A stretch of DNA of 64,000 nt from Pseudoalteromonas sp. MM1 (GCF_030296835.1 NZ_AP027922.1:1054001-1118000); one strand, 5' to 3'. Numbered from the stretch's first letter, positions 9,280 to 18,577 are shown. The notes: generated by a model from the sequence alone, not told the origin. A program made the numbers and translations.

Positions 9280-9334
9280 GTTTGTTCCTTAACGTTATTT
9301 TCCTCAACCCTAATCGCATTCAATGACAAATTAG

Positions 9335-10198
9335 CTACAAGGATGTGACGTTCTGTTTATTTGTCCCTATTTGATTAATTACTAATGCTGCTAGCATAAT
9401 TGCACCACCCATACTTAAGCGTATTATGTCGGCATTTTTATTCCATATAAGCACGTTAACAATAATACCGGCAGGAATAAGCACGTTGTTCATTACGGCT
9501 AATGCTCCCACATTTACTTTAGTGGCCCCTTTGTTCCATAAAAAGTAACCAAGGCCCGAGGCAACAATACCTAAATAGATTAAAATACCCCACTGGGTGG
9601 GTGTACTAGGTAATTTGCTTGTATTGCCAAATAAAGTGTAGCAAACAGTTGCCACCACTAAGGCGCCAATAAAAAACCAACCAAATACGGCTTTGTCATC
9701 CAGCTGATTAGTGACCATTAAACGTTTATAAGTTACTTGTCCGGTGGCAAAACTAATATTGGCACCCTGCACCAGTAATAAGCCGATGATAAAATGACTA
9801 TTGAGGTTTTCCCAGCGAATAGCTACCGCGCCCAGTACGGCTATAAGCGCAACCGCAAAAAAGCGAGGGTTAAAATGCTTATTAAGTGCATCGTTTAAAA
9901 GCGTTATATAAAGCGGTGTCATAACGGTAAAGAGCAACACTTCGGGTACGCTTAAAAATAAAAAGGAGTGATAGTAAAAACTGTACATAACACCCAGCTG
10001 CACAGCGCCTATCAGCATTAGCTTAAGTGCGAGTGGTTTGGAGGTGAGTTTAGGTTTTAAAAAGGGTAAAAAAACCAATGTGGCTAATGCAACTCGTATT
10101 AATACGCTAAACCACGCATCAACTTGGCCTGCTAGGTACACACCAATTAAACTAAATGAAAAAGCCCAAAGTAGGGTAACTGCAAATAAATAGCCCAT
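9335..10198 (-). CDS. EamA/DMT-family transporter
   Basis: A 287-residue protein with about ten hydrophobic helices arranged as two EamA repeats (first half MGYLFAVTLLWAFSFSLIGVY onwards, second half FSFATGQVTYKR-like region onwards). DMT transporters export or import amino acids, amines or metabolites; the substrate cannot be told from sequence. It starts 54 bases after the terminator of the M3 peptidase gene, so it is transcribed separately. No associated regulator is adjacent. Confidence 0.82.
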   Translation of the reverse strand: MGYLFAVTLLWAFSFSLIGVYLAGQVDAWFSVLIRVALATLVFLPFLKPKLTSKPLALKLMLIGAVQLGVMYSFYYHSFLFLSVPEVLLFTVMTPLYITLLNDALNKHFNPRFFAVALIAVLGAVAIRWENLNSHFIIGLLLVQGANISFATGQVTYKRLMVTNQLDDKAVFGWFFIGALVVATVCYTLFGNTSKLPSTPTQWGILIYLGIVASGLGYFLWNKGATKVNVGALAVMNNVLIPAGIIVNVLIWNKNADIIRLSMGGAIMLAALVINQIGTNKQNVTSL

Positions 10199-10251
10199 AA
10201 TTGTCGTTTTTTATAATTTATAGTGTGGCTAGTTTATCTGTTATAAACAAT

Positions 10252-10273
10252 AAAAGCCCGCAAGCGGGCTTTT
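10252..10273 (-). terminator. Terminator of the M3 peptidase gene
   Basis: A perfect hairpin AAAAGCCCG-caag-CGGGCTTTT, symmetric on both strands, lying 29 bases after the M3 peptidase stop codon on the minus strand. Confidence 0.85.
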
Positions 10274-10301
10274 ATAAGGTTAAAATTAATAAACGAGGTT
10301 A

Positions 10302-12437
10302 TTAATCAACTAAACCACGGCGCTTAAGAAGTGCGTCTGTCGTTGGTTTTTGGCCTCTAAACTCAATGTAACTTTGCATTAAGTCGCGGCTGTTACCTTT
10401 TGATAGGATTTCTTTACGGAACTTGTCACCGTTTTCACGGGTTAGGCCACCGTTGTTTTCCATATGTGCAAACGCATCGGCTGCAAATACTTCAGTCCAT
10501 AGGTAGGCGTAGTAACCTGCTGAGTAACCCCCGGCAAAGGTGTGGCTAAAGTAGTTTGATTTATAACGCGGTGGCACTGGGTAGTAATCAATACCATGTG
10601 CTTTTAGCGCATCGCTTTCAAACTTTTGAACATCACTGATTTTTTTATCAGAACCAAATGAGTGCCATTCCATATCAAGTAAAGCAGCTGCTAAGTATTC
10701 AGTAGTACCAAAGCCTTGGTTGAATTTTTGCGATGCTAATACTTTATCAAGTAAAGCTTGTGGAATAGGCTCACCTGTTTTGTAATGCTTAGCGTAGTTA
10801 GCAAGTACCGTAGGTTCAATCATCCAATCTTCGTGTGCTTGTGATGGGAATTCAACAAAGTCACGAGCTGTAGCAGTACCCGCTAGGCTTGGGTATTTAA
10901 CATTTGAGAATAAACCGTGAGCAGCATGACCAAATTCATGGAACATAGTCGATACTTCGTCGAAGGTCATTAGCGTTGGCTCACCCTCAGCTGGTTTTGG
11001 AATGTTTTGTGCGTTGTAAATAACCGGTTTAGTGCCTTTTAAGCCGCTTTGGCTTACGTATGCACTCATCCATGCGCCGCCACGCTTACCTTCGCGTGCA
11101 TATGGGTCCATGTAAAATAAACCAATAGCGCTGCCATCTGCGTTAAATACTTCGTACGCTGTTACATCTTCGTGGTAAACAGGTAAGTCCTTACGCTCTT
11201 TAAAGGTGATACCGTAAAGTTTGTTCATTGCGAAGAATAAACCATCATGGATCACAGAGTTCATTTCAAAGTATGGCTTAACTAGCGCTGGGTCTAGGTC
11301 GTACTTCTCAGCACGTACTTTTTCTGCGTAAAACGCCCAGTCCCATGGTTTTAGCTCAAAGCTCTCGCCTGAATCGTTAATTACTTTTTGGATAGCGGCC
11401 GCTTCTGCTTTGGCTTTTTCAACTGCTTTTGGTGCAAGGTCATCTAAAATACCGTACACGTTGTCGGTTGTTTGTGCCATACGCGAAGTCATTACATACG
11501 ATGCCCAATCTTTAAAGCCTAACAGCTCTGCTTTTTGTGCACGTAGGTTAGTTTCTTCAATAATGATAGGGCCGTTAGTTTTTGCGGCGCGGTTTGTAGA
11601 GGCTTTAAAAATTTGCTCGCGAAGTTCACGGTTTTCAAGGCTTGATAAGATAGGCTGCTGGGTGGTGTTAACCAAGGTTATCATGTAGCCTTCTTTGCCT
11701 GCTTTTTTAGCTGCAGCTGCAAGGCCTGCAATTTCACCTTCAGAAAGGCCAGCAAGTTTAGATTTATCAGTTACTACAATAACGTCTTCTTTAAACGATT
11801 TTAAAATATTTTGAGAAAACGCAGTAGATAGCTCTGCAAGTTGCGCATTAATACCACGCATTTTTGCTTTTTCAGCGTCGCTTAATTTAGCGCCAGCTTT
11901 AACAAATTGCTTGTAGTAAAAATCAACTAAGCGTTGATCTTCAGCGTTAAGCGCATCTTTATTGTCGTAAATTGTTTGTACGCGCTTAAATAACGCACCA
12001 TTTAAGTAAATGTCATCAGAGTGAGCAGATAATACCGGCGCCATTTTTTTGCTTATACGTTGGTATTCGTCATCTGAAATTAAACCCGATAGGTTGTAAA
12101 AAGCAGCAGATACGCGGTTCAACAACTCACCTGATTTTTCCATCTCAACAAGTGTGTTTTCAAATGTTGCTGGTTCTGGGTTGTTTGCAATTGCTTGAAC
12201 TTGTGCAGTGTGCTGAGCAATACCTGCATCAAAGCCTGCTTCATAGTCTTTTGTACCAAACTTATCAAACTCTGGTGCCATGTATTGTAATGGGCTTGGC
12301 TTGAATAATACATTGTTTGCGTTCATATCTTGCACTTGTGTTGCGCTCTCTTTAGCTGTGTTCTGAGTTTCGTTAGATGAACAAGCAGATAAGATTAGGG
12401 CACTAGCAATAGTAGTAGCGATCAGTGTTTTACGCAT
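10302..12437 (-). CDS. M3-family metallopeptidase lipoprotein (peptidyl-dipeptidase Dcp-like)
   Basis: A 711-residue protein. It starts with a lipoprotein signal (MRKTLIATTIASALILSAC, lipobox LSAC at 16-19). The body matches the M3 thimet-oligopeptidase fold. The zinc motif is HEFGH in FHEFGHAAHGLFS near residue 500, with the downstream Glu in the VEFPSQ segment. Dcp removes C-terminal dipeptides from peptides. Here the lipid anchor predicts periplasmic or cell-surface location, which fits peptide scavenging. GGAG lies 7 bases before the ATG. Transcription ends at the hairpin at 10252. Confidence 0.92.
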   Translation of the reverse strand: MRKTLIATTIASALILSACSSNETQNTAKESATQVQDMNANNVLFKPSPLQYMAPEFDKFGTKDYEAGFDAGIAQHTAQVQAIANNPEPATFENTLVEMEKSGELLNRVSAAFYNLSGLISDDEYQRISKKMAPVLSAHSDDIYLNGALFKRVQTIYDNKDALNAEDQRLVDFYYKQFVKAGAKLSDAEKAKMRGINAQLAELSTAFSQNILKSFKEDVIVVTDKSKLAGLSEGEIAGLAAAAKKAGKEGYMITLVNTTQQPILSSLENRELREQIFKASTNRAAKTNGPIIIEETNLRAQKAELLGFKDWASYVMTSRMAQTTDNVYGILDDLAPKAVEKAKAEAAAIQKVINDSGESFELKPWDWAFYAEKVRAEKYDLDPALVKPYFEMNSVIHDGLFFAMNKLYGITFKERKDLPVYHEDVTAYEVFNADGSAIGLFYMDPYAREGKRGGAWMSAYVSQSGLKGTKPVIYNAQNIPKPAEGEPTLMTFDEVSTMFHEFGHAAHGLFSNVKYPSLAGTATARDFVEFPSQAHEDWMIEPTVLANYAKHYKTGEPIPQALLDKVLASQKFNQGFGTTEYLAAALLDMEWHSFGSDKKISDVQKFESDALKAHGIDYYPVPPRYKSNYFSHTFAGGYSAGYYAYLWTEVFAADAFAHMENNGGLTRENGDKFRKEILSKGNSRDLMQSYIEFRGQKPTTDALLKRRGLVD

Positions 12438-12649
12438 AATAACTCCATAAAAAGATGAGCCGAAATAGGCTTTTCGAGTCGAAAACCCAGTTAACTTATC
12501 AAATTTTGGCGTTTATACAATAAAGTTTATCGGTATTAAGCGGGATTTAAACGCAAATTAGCTACAAAAAATGCAATTTAGAGGTAAAAGTAGCCTTAAA
12601 AATAAACGTAAGGCTACTTAAATATTGTATTGTGTGTGATTTTTAAAGG

Positions 12650-12856
12650 CTAGTTATAGCCAAGAACAAAGCGTTTTTCAGTTCCAAAGCTATTAGATTG
12701 CTGACCAAATTCTTTATTTATAGTAGCAAGCGTTTGCTCTTGCTCAGCAAGAAGGCACAAAATTTTATTGCGGTAATCTAGGCTGCTTTCAAACAAATTT
12801 AGATCTACCTGCGGCTGCAAAGTAGCGAGTCTTTGATTTAGAGTTAGTTGTGACAT
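12650..12856 (-). CDS. Small hypothetical protein
   Basis: A 68-residue soluble protein beginning MSQLTLNQRLATLQPQ. The ATG at 12856 has GGAGA 7 bases upstream, which supports it over the longer frame to 12880. It is helical and rich in Leu, Gln and Asn with one Cys. There is no signal peptide and no motif I recognise. It stands alone between the M3 peptidase and MscS genes, each with its own flanking gap of about 200 bases. Confidence 0.6.
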   Translation of the reverse strand: MSQLTLNQRLATLQPQVDLNLFESSLDYRNKILCLLAEQEQTLATINKEFGQQSNSFGTEKRFVLGYN

Positions 12857-13053
12857 GTGTAATCTCCAGTGCGTGTACACTATTTATATAGCACTCGGTG
12901 CAATAAAGAGTTAATAAATTGTTTAAATAAAAACGTTAAATCTATTAACTTAGCGTTTTAACACTATTATGCCGTGCTAAGCTTAGCGAAGACTGAATCA
13001 CACTCATTTTTACTGAACAAATAACAAACAACAAATGATATTTTGGAAAACAC

Positions 13054-13917
13054 ATGACGCTCGAACACATTGAACATTATCTAAGCTTTGTCATTTTTAC
13101 CTATAACGACGTGCACATCACAGTGGCTAAGGTTATACAAGTTCCTTTGATTTTATTTGCTATGTGGTTTGTAGTAACGCGCATTGGCAAACTTATTAAA
13201 AAAACACTGTTGGCTAAAAAAATCAGCCAAGATGCGGTTCATTTATTTACGCGCATTTACTTTATTTTAAGTATCGCGATATTAATTTTCACTTCGTTAG
13301 AGGTATTAAGTATTCCACTTACGGCCTTTGCATTTGTTTCAGGGGCCATAGCCATAGGGGTAGGTTTTGGTGCGCAAAACATTATTAATAACTTTATCAG
13401 TGGCTGGATTTTAATGTGGGAGCGGCCAATTCGTATTGGTGACTTTTTAGAAGTGGGTAATGCAAAGGGGGTGGTAGAGACAATTAATACGCGCTCTACC
13501 CGTATTCGCCGTAATGATGGGGTACACATGTTGATCCCTAACTCGCAATTATTAGAAAACACAGTAACCAACTGGACCTTAATAGATGGTAATGCCCGCT
13601 CCTCGGTTAGCGTAGGCGTTGCTTATGGCAGCGATGTATTATTAGTTAAAAAGTTAATTCAGCAAGTGCTTGACGAGCACGACGCAATATTAGCAAATCC
13701 AAAAGCCTCTGTTCTATTTGACGATTTTGCTGATAGTTCACTGGTGTTTAATGCGATTTTTTGGGTTTGTGCAGAGTCAGAAACCATGCTCAGGAAAGTA
13801 CGTAGCGATATCCGTTTTAGTATTTATGCTGTTTTTGAAAAACACGATGTTGTGATTGCATTCCCACAGCGCGATATTCACATTGATGGAGAAATTGCGC
13901 TAAAGCGTACTCAATAA
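13054..13917 (+). CDS. MscS-family mechanosensitive channel
   Basis: A 287-residue inner-membrane protein. Three hydrophobic segments precede the pore helix, which is rich in Gly and Ala (VSGAIAIGVGFGAQNI near residues 92-110). After it comes the beta domain (RIGDFLEVG, then STRIRRNDGVHMLIPNS), the standard MscS arrangement. Such channels open on membrane tension and release solutes during osmotic downshock. Single gene with its own upstream gap. Confidence 0.9.
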   Translation: MTLEHIEHYLSFVIFTYNDVHITVAKVIQVPLILFAMWFVVTRIGKLIKKTLLAKKISQDAVHLFTRIYFILSIAILIFTSLEVLSIPLTAFAFVSGAIAIGVGFGAQNIINNFISGWILMWERPIRIGDFLEVGNAKGVVETINTRSTRIRRNDGVHMLIPNSQLLENTVTNWTLIDGNARSSVSVGVAYGSDVLLVKKLIQQVLDEHDAILANPKASVLFDDFADSSLVFNAIFWVCAESETMLRKVRSDIRFSIYAVFEKHDVVIAFPQRDIHIDGEIALKRTQ

Positions 13918-14150
13918 ATTTAGCTCTTAAAATTTAGCAGCATTAAGGGCTTTTAATTGCATGTTTCTGTAATGGGTTTATTTGTAAAGTTACCTATTTC
14001 GCTACTTTAAAGTGGGTTTTAATGGTAAGGACATATGTCCGCATTATTAGCCTTTTGCATCTAAAAAAGGGTAAAAAAGCAAGAAAATGTAGTTAAATGT
14101 TGCAAAAAAGTTTACTTTTTTGTACATATTTATGCAGTAAATTTGTAATA
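13918..14150. other. Gap before the TonB receptor promoter
   Basis: No gene or clear terminator is visible. The part nearest the MscS gene has a short AAGGGCTTTTAATTGC stretch without a proper stem. The region is AT-rich and leads to the promoter at 14154. Confidence 0.5.
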
Positions 14151-14153
14151 CAA

Positions 14154-14162
14154 TGGTATAAT
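14154..14162 (+). promoter_or_regulatory. Extended -10 promoter for the TonB-dependent receptor
   Basis: TGGTATAAT is a perfect extended -10 (TG, one base, TATAAT at 14157-14162). No good -35 box lies 17 bases upstream, as expected for extended -10 promoters. Transcription from about 14169 would give a leader of roughly 155 bases. Confidence 0.6.
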
Positions 14163-14174
14163 CTTCACCGTTCG

Positions 14175-14275
14175 TTCAGCCTCATTACTCCGTTTTTGTA
14201 CTCTCGGTGATGAGGTCCGCGCAACTTTTTAGTCGCGAAAAATTGGCCGAACCCGCAATGAATACATTGCGCAAC
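14175..14275 (+). ncRNA. Structured 5' leader of the TonB receptor mRNA
   Basis: Three successive hairpins can be drawn. The first pairs CCTCATTAC (14180-14188) with GTGATGAGG (14207-14215), nine pairs including one G-U. The second pairs CGCG (14218-14221) and ACT with AGT and CGCG (14231-14237), with a two-base bulge. The third is CGCAATG-aata-CATTGCG (14254-14271). I do not recognise a riboswitch class: neither the B12 box nor TPP or other consensus cores is seen. It may be a regulatory leader or a processed small RNA. Confidence 0.45.
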
Positions 14276-14322
14276 ACAAAAAACCGTTGAACAAGAGTGC
14301 ATACAAAAGGTTAATACCCGAC

Positions 14323-16587
14323 ATGAAAGCAATCAAAAAAACTGCAATAGCGACCATTATTAATGCTGCTTTATTATCTGCAGCTGGTACCTCTGTTTCT
14401 ACTCTTGCTGCTGAAGAAGAAACTGCAAAAAAAAATAACCAATTAGAAGTTATTCAAGTCACTGCTCGTAAACGTGTAGAAAATGCACAAGAAGTGCCTG
14501 TTGCTGTATCTGCATTACAAGGTGATAACCTTGATGCTTATAGTTCTGCTGGTATGGATATTCGCTTTATGAGTGCGAAAATCCCAAGTCTTTCAATCGA
14601 ATCATCGTTTGGACGTTCTTTCCCTCGTTTTTATGTTCGTGGTCTGGGAAATACCGATTTCGATCTTAATGCTTCACAACCTGTTTCATTAGTTGTAGAT
14701 GAAGTAGTTCAAGAAAATGCCATTTTAAAAGGCTTTCCAGTATTCGATGTAGAGCGTGTAGAAGTGCTACGTGGCCCACAAGGTACTTTATTTGGCCGTA
14801 ATACGCCGGCTGGCCTAGTTAAATTTGATACTGTTAAACCAAGCCAAGAGTTTGAAGGTTACGGTGCTGTTTCTTACGGTAGTCGTGGTGCTGTAGATAC
14901 TGAGGGCGCTGTAGGTGGTGCACTAACTGACCGTTTATCTGCGCGTGTTTCTTTGCTATGGCAAGATAAAGATGATTACATCGATAACCAAGCACCTGGT
15001 TTTGAAGCAAAAGACGAGCAGGGCGGCTACACAGAAAAAGCAGCACGTATTCAGTTTTTATACGAAGGCGATGACTTTACTGCTTTACTAAACTACCACA
15101 CGCGTGACCTAGACGGCTCACCAATTGCGTTTCGTGCAAACGTTATTGAAGCTGGTTCAAACGATTTAGTAGACAACTACGAGCATGATGTTGTTTATCA
15201 AGATGCCGCTGTACGCAATACACAACAAGTTGAATCAGAAGGCGCAAGCTTAAAGCTTGAGTGGGATATTAGCGATGAATACACGCTAACCTCTATTTCA
15301 GGTTGGGAAAGTGCAGAAATATACTCACGTGCTGATATTGATGGCGGTTACGGTGCTTCTTATATCCCTGATTACATGGGTCCTGGTTTTATTCCGTTTT
15401 CTTCAGAAAGTGCGGATGGCATTCCAGAGCAAGATCAGTTAACGCAAGAGCTTCGCCTTGCTAGTAACTTTAGCGGTGACTTAAACTACCAAGTTGGTCT
15501 TTTTTACTTTGACGAAGAGCTTACAATCGAAAACTTTAGTTACGATACGTTCTCTTCACCTGCTGGCGCTTTAAACGGTTATGTTCAGCAGCAACAGGAT
15601 ACAACTGCATGGGCTATCTTCGGCTCTGTAGATTATATCTTCTCAGATAAGTTAAAAGTAACTGCGGGTCTTCGTTACTCTGATGACGAAAAAGATTTTG
15701 TTGCAGACCGCACTATTAGCCCAATTGGTGGTGGTGCTTTATATGTAGAGCGCAGTGTAAGCGACAGCCACGTAAGCTGGGATTTATCTGCAAACTACAA
15801 AGTTAATGACGATGTAAACTGGTACAGCCGTGTAGCAAATACGTTCCGCGCACCTAGCTTACAGGGTCGTATATTATTTGGTGATGAGGTAACAACGGCT
15901 GAATCAGAAACCGTTACTTCATTCGAAACCGGTATTAAATCAGACGTTCTTGACGGCCAAGGCCGTGTAAATGCAACGGTATTTTACTACACAATGGACG
16001 ACCAACAGCTTACTGCTGTAGGTGGTGGTGCTAACTTTAACCGCCTAGTTAACGCTGATAAAACAACAGGCTACGGTTTTGAGCTAGATACAGAGTGGGT
16101 ATTAAGCGATGAGTTTAATGCAACATTTAACTTAAGCTACAACAAAACTGAAATTAAAGATAACGATTTAGCTGTAGCGGTGTGTGCTCAATGTATCGTA
16201 AATGACCCTATTAACGATGCAGGCTTAGCGGTACTTGATGGCAACAGCTTACCGCATGCGCCGGAGTGGATCTCTAACTTTACCCTTCGTTATAACAAAG
16301 AGCTTGAAGATGGCAACTTCTTCGCATTAGGTGATATTTCTTACCGTAGCGAAATTAACATGTTTCTTTATGATTCAGTAGAGTTTGAAGGTAAAGCATT
16401 AACAGAAGTAGGTTTACGTGCAGGCTACGAGTGGGCTGAAGGTGACTACGAGTACCAAGTATCTGCATTTGTTCGTAACTTATTTGATGAGCAACAAGCA
16501 ATTGGTGCGGTAGACTTCAATAACAATACAGGTATTGTTAATGAAGAGCGCTACATTGGCGCTGAATTTAAAGTTAACTTTTTCTAA
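14323..16587 (+). CDS. TonB-dependent outer-membrane receptor
   Basis: A 754-residue receptor. After the signal peptide (ending near AAGTSVSTLAA) comes a TonB box region (LEVIQVTARKR), a plug domain with VDEVVQENAILKGFP, VERVEVLRGPQGTLFGRNTPAG, and a long beta barrel ending in ...EFKVNFF with the aromatic C-terminal residue used for outer-membrane insertion. The ligand is unknown; the plug is of the common VTARKR type seen in marine bacteria that take up large or unusual substrates. The ATG at 14323 is chosen because the signal peptide starts there, though the frame extends to a TTG at 14287. A structured leader precedes it and a terminator follows 25 bases after the stop. Confidence 0.92.
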   Translation: MKAIKKTAIATIINAALLSAAGTSVSTLAAEEETAKKNNQLEVIQVTARKRVENAQEVPVAVSALQGDNLDAYSSAGMDIRFMSAKIPSLSIESSFGRSFPRFYVRGLGNTDFDLNASQPVSLVVDEVVQENAILKGFPVFDVERVEVLRGPQGTLFGRNTPAGLVKFDTVKPSQEFEGYGAVSYGSRGAVDTEGAVGGALTDRLSARVSLLWQDKDDYIDNQAPGFEAKDEQGGYTEKAARIQFLYEGDDFTALLNYHTRDLDGSPIAFRANVIEAGSNDLVDNYEHDVVYQDAAVRNTQQVESEGASLKLEWDISDEYTLTSISGWESAEIYSRADIDGGYGASYIPDYMGPGFIPFSSESADGIPEQDQLTQELRLASNFSGDLNYQVGLFYFDEELTIENFSYDTFSSPAGALNGYVQQQQDTTAWAIFGSVDYIFSDKLKVTAGLRYSDDEKDFVADRTISPIGGGALYVERSVSDSHVSWDLSANYKVNDDVNWYSRVANTFRAPSLQGRILFGDEVTTAESETVTSFETGIKSDVLDGQGRVNATVFYYTMDDQQLTAVGGGANFNRLVNADKTTGYGFELDTEWVLSDEFNATFNLSYNKTEIKDNDLAVAVCAQCIVNDPINDAGLAVLDGNSLPHAPEWISNFTLRYNKELEDGNFFALGDISYRSEINMFLYDSVEFEGKALTEVGLRAGYEWAEGDYEYQVSAFVRNLFDEQQAIGAVDFNNNTGIVNEERYIGAEFKVNFF

Positions 16588-16612
16588 AGCTAACTTAAAT
16601 TAGATTAATTTT

Positions 16613-16637
16613 AAAAGCCTGCCTTGTGCAGGCTTTT
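16613..16637 (+). terminator. Terminator of the TonB receptor gene
   Basis: AAAAGCCTGC (16613-16622) pairs with GCAGGCTTTT (16628-16637), a ten-pair stem with a five-base loop, ending in T. Confidence 0.85.
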
Positions 16638-16691
16638 ATGTTTTTATAAAGCTGGTAAAGTAGCGTTAATTAAATTGAATGAGATAAACAA

Positions 16692-16991
16692 ATGGCTGGA
16701 TTTTGGAACTACCGTGTAATTTTTTGTGAAGCAACGAAAGACGAAGCAGCGCAATACCAAATACACGAAGTAGAATATAACTTAAATGGCAAAGTAACTA
16801 ATTGGTCAGAAACAGGCGCAGCACCTTTTGGTACAACATTAGATGAGTTAGCAGCTGATGCCGATCGTTTAAAAACGGCGCTAGAAAAACCTGTACTTAA
16901 GGTTGTTCGCAAAGCCCGAGGCTACGAATTGGTTGACGTTGAAACCGGTGAAGAAGCATTTGCGGAGCCACCAGCAGGCTTAACAGCATAA
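16692..16991 (+). CDS. Conserved-looking small protein of unknown function
   Basis: A 99-residue soluble protein starting MAGFWNYRVIFCEATKDE. The pattern of short beta-strand-like stretches (NYRVIFCEA, YQIHEVEYNLNG, PVLKVVRK, GYELVDVETGEE) separated by acidic helix-like sequence suggests a small compact domain. No signal peptide and no recognised motif. Bounded by terminators on both sides, so it is transcribed alone; no function can be assigned. Confidence 0.7.
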   Translation: MAGFWNYRVIFCEATKDEAAQYQIHEVEYNLNGKVTNWSETGAAPFGTTLDELAADADRLKTALEKPVLKVVRKARGYELVDVETGEEAFAEPPAGLTA

Positions 16992-16997
16992 TATTAT

Positions 16998-17020
16998 AAA
17001 GGCGCTTAGGCGCCTTTTTT
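16998..17020 (+). terminator. Terminator after the 99-residue gene
   Basis: AAAGGCGC (16998-17005), a four-base loop TTAG, GCGCCTTT (17010-17017) and a T run to 17020. Confidence 0.85.
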
Positions 17021-17044
17021 AACGTTAAAATTTAAGGAATGAGG

Positions 17045-17701
17045 ATGAGTTTAAACGCAGTATTGTTTGATATGGACGGCACGTTAGTTGATTCTGAAAG
17101 TATGCACTTTGAATGTTGGAGCCAGCTGCTTGCACCCTACAATGTCCGTTATAACGAAGTGGAGTTTTGTCAGCGCTTTTCAGGGCGCCCAACGTTAGAA
17201 GCAGCAATTGATATTAAAAATGAGCATAATCTAGCCGTCAGCGCACAGTTTTTAGCAGATGAAAAATATCGATTATTTGGTGAATACGTAAAAACTAATT
17301 TACCGCCTGTTATGCCTTTTACTGAGCAAACCTTACATGCTGTTAAAAACAGTGGCTTAAAAATGGCGTTAGTTACCGGCAGTGCTCGCAGCGAGGCCAT
17401 GCCTATTTTAAAAGGGCTAGGTTTTTATGAGTTATTTGATACTGTAGTGACAAAAGACGATGTAATAAATCCAAAGCCAGCAGGCGATCCTTACCTTTTA
17501 GCGCTTGAACACATACATGTAGCGCCAGAGCATGCAATTGCTGTAGAAGACACCTTTACGGGCGTTTGTGCTGCAAATAATGCACAGGTTAGAGTTGTTG
17601 CGATTGCAAATCATCATACAGTTGATCATGATTTTAGTAAGGCGACCTACAAAATGACTGACTTAGGTGAGTTTTGGCAGTGGGTAGAATCTCAACTATA
17701 G
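17045..17701 (+). CDS. HAD-family phosphatase (beta-phosphoglucomutase-like)
   Basis: A 218-residue cytoplasmic protein with the HAD motif I DMDGTLVDSE at its N-terminus, a helical cap (motif II region LVTGSARSE with the conserved Thr/Ser), and the C-terminal PKPAGDPYLLALE and AVEDTFTGVCAA segments of motifs III and IV. It likely dephosphorylates a small sugar phosphate or acts as a phosphomutase; the substrate is not determinable. ATG at 17045 is chosen because AAGGA (17034-17038) is 6 bases before it; the ATG at 17039 has no room for a ribosome site. Confidence 0.88.
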   Translation: MSLNAVLFDMDGTLVDSESMHFECWSQLLAPYNVRYNEVEFCQRFSGRPTLEAAIDIKNEHNLAVSAQFLADEKYRLFGEYVKTNLPPVMPFTEQTLHAVKNSGLKMALVTGSARSEAMPILKGLGFYELFDTVVTKDDVINPKPAGDPYLLALEHIHVAPEHAIAVEDTFTGVCAANNAQVRVVAIANHHTVDHDFSKATYKMTDLGEFWQWVESQL

Positions 17702-17734
17702 TTAAAGCCTTATTTTATTTGCAGGGATGCAGTA

Positions 17735-18577
17735 ATGGCTCAACTAAAGTACTTACTTTTAATTGTTATTTTAATAAGCTCATCGCTTACGTTCGCGGTG
17801 CAGCCTCAGGTGTTATTGGCGAAAGTATATGATGAATCTAAACATGGCAATATTAGTGAATACCTCGTCAGTGAAAAATATGATGGTGTAAGAGCAATAT
17901 GGACGGGCGAAAAATTTATTACCCGCAAAGGAAATGCGATTAACGCGCCAAGTTGGTTTACGGCGCCATTACCAAATGTGTGGTTAGATGGGGAGTTGTG
18001 GATAGCGCGCGCTCAATTTTCTTTGGTCAGTGGAATTGTAAGAACTAAACGCCCCAGCAATTCAGATTGGCACGCAATACGCTATCAAATATTTGATATG
18101 CCAGATTCAAGTCTCCCTTTTAGTGTGCGCTATAAAAACTACCAAGCTTTAGTCAAACAAATCAATAAGCAGCATATAGTTGCAGTTAAGCAACACCGCT
18201 TTACTAGCACAGCACAATTAACAGAGTACTTTGAGGGTTTAACTAAGCAAGGGGCTGAGGGGGTTATGCTGCATTTAGCCAATGCTAAATATAAAAGCGG
18301 GCGCAGCAATACATTATTAAAGTTAAAGCCCTATCTTGATGCTGAAGCGATTGTTATTGCACATTTACCAGGTAAAGGAAAATACACTGGTATGTTAGGT
18401 GCATTAAAAGTAAAAACGCCCCATGGGCAAATATTTAAAATAGGCACGGGCTTTAGTAACAAACAGCGCCAAACACCTCCGGCTATAGGTAGCACGGTAA
18501 CGTATCGGTACCATGGGTTAACAAAGCATGGCTTACCACGTTTTGCGAGCTTTTTAAGGGTGAGGGAGGGTCATTAG
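17735..18577 (+). CDS. Secreted ATP-dependent DNA ligase (LigE-type minimal ligase)
   Basis: A 280-residue protein with a hydrophobic signal peptide at residues 1-22 (LLLIVILISSSLTFA). Motif I is SEKYDGVRA with the adenylated Lys near residue 48; WLDGELW (motif III type), EGVMLHLA (motif IV) and LLKLKPY (motif V) follow, with an OB-fold domain in the last 100 residues. This is the minimal ATP-dependent ligase form called LigE, which in naturally transformable proteobacteria is exported to the periplasm. It seals DNA nicks, so its expected role is repair or ligation of incoming DNA. It is transcribed with the HAD gene 33 bases upstream. The ComEA gene at 25.5 kb is another DNA-uptake-related protein in the window. 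Confidence 0.88.
   Translation: MAQLKYLLLIVILISSSLTFAVQPQVLLAKVYDESKHGNISEYLVSEKYDGVRAIWTGEKFITRKGNAINAPSWFTAPLPNVWLDGELWIARAQFSLVSGIVRTKRPSNSDWHAIRYQIFDMPDSSLPFSVRYKNYQALVKQINKQHIVAVKQHRFTSTAQLTEYFEGLTKQGAEGVMLHLANAKYKSGRSNTLLKLKPYLDAEAIVIAHLPGKGKYTGMLGALKVKTPHGQIFKIGTGFSNKQRQTPPAIGSTVTYRYHGLTKHGLPRFASFLRVREGH

Noticed and set aside
14163..14286. Cobalamin or TPP riboswitch before the TonB receptor
   Set aside because: The conserved core sequences of these classes are absent.
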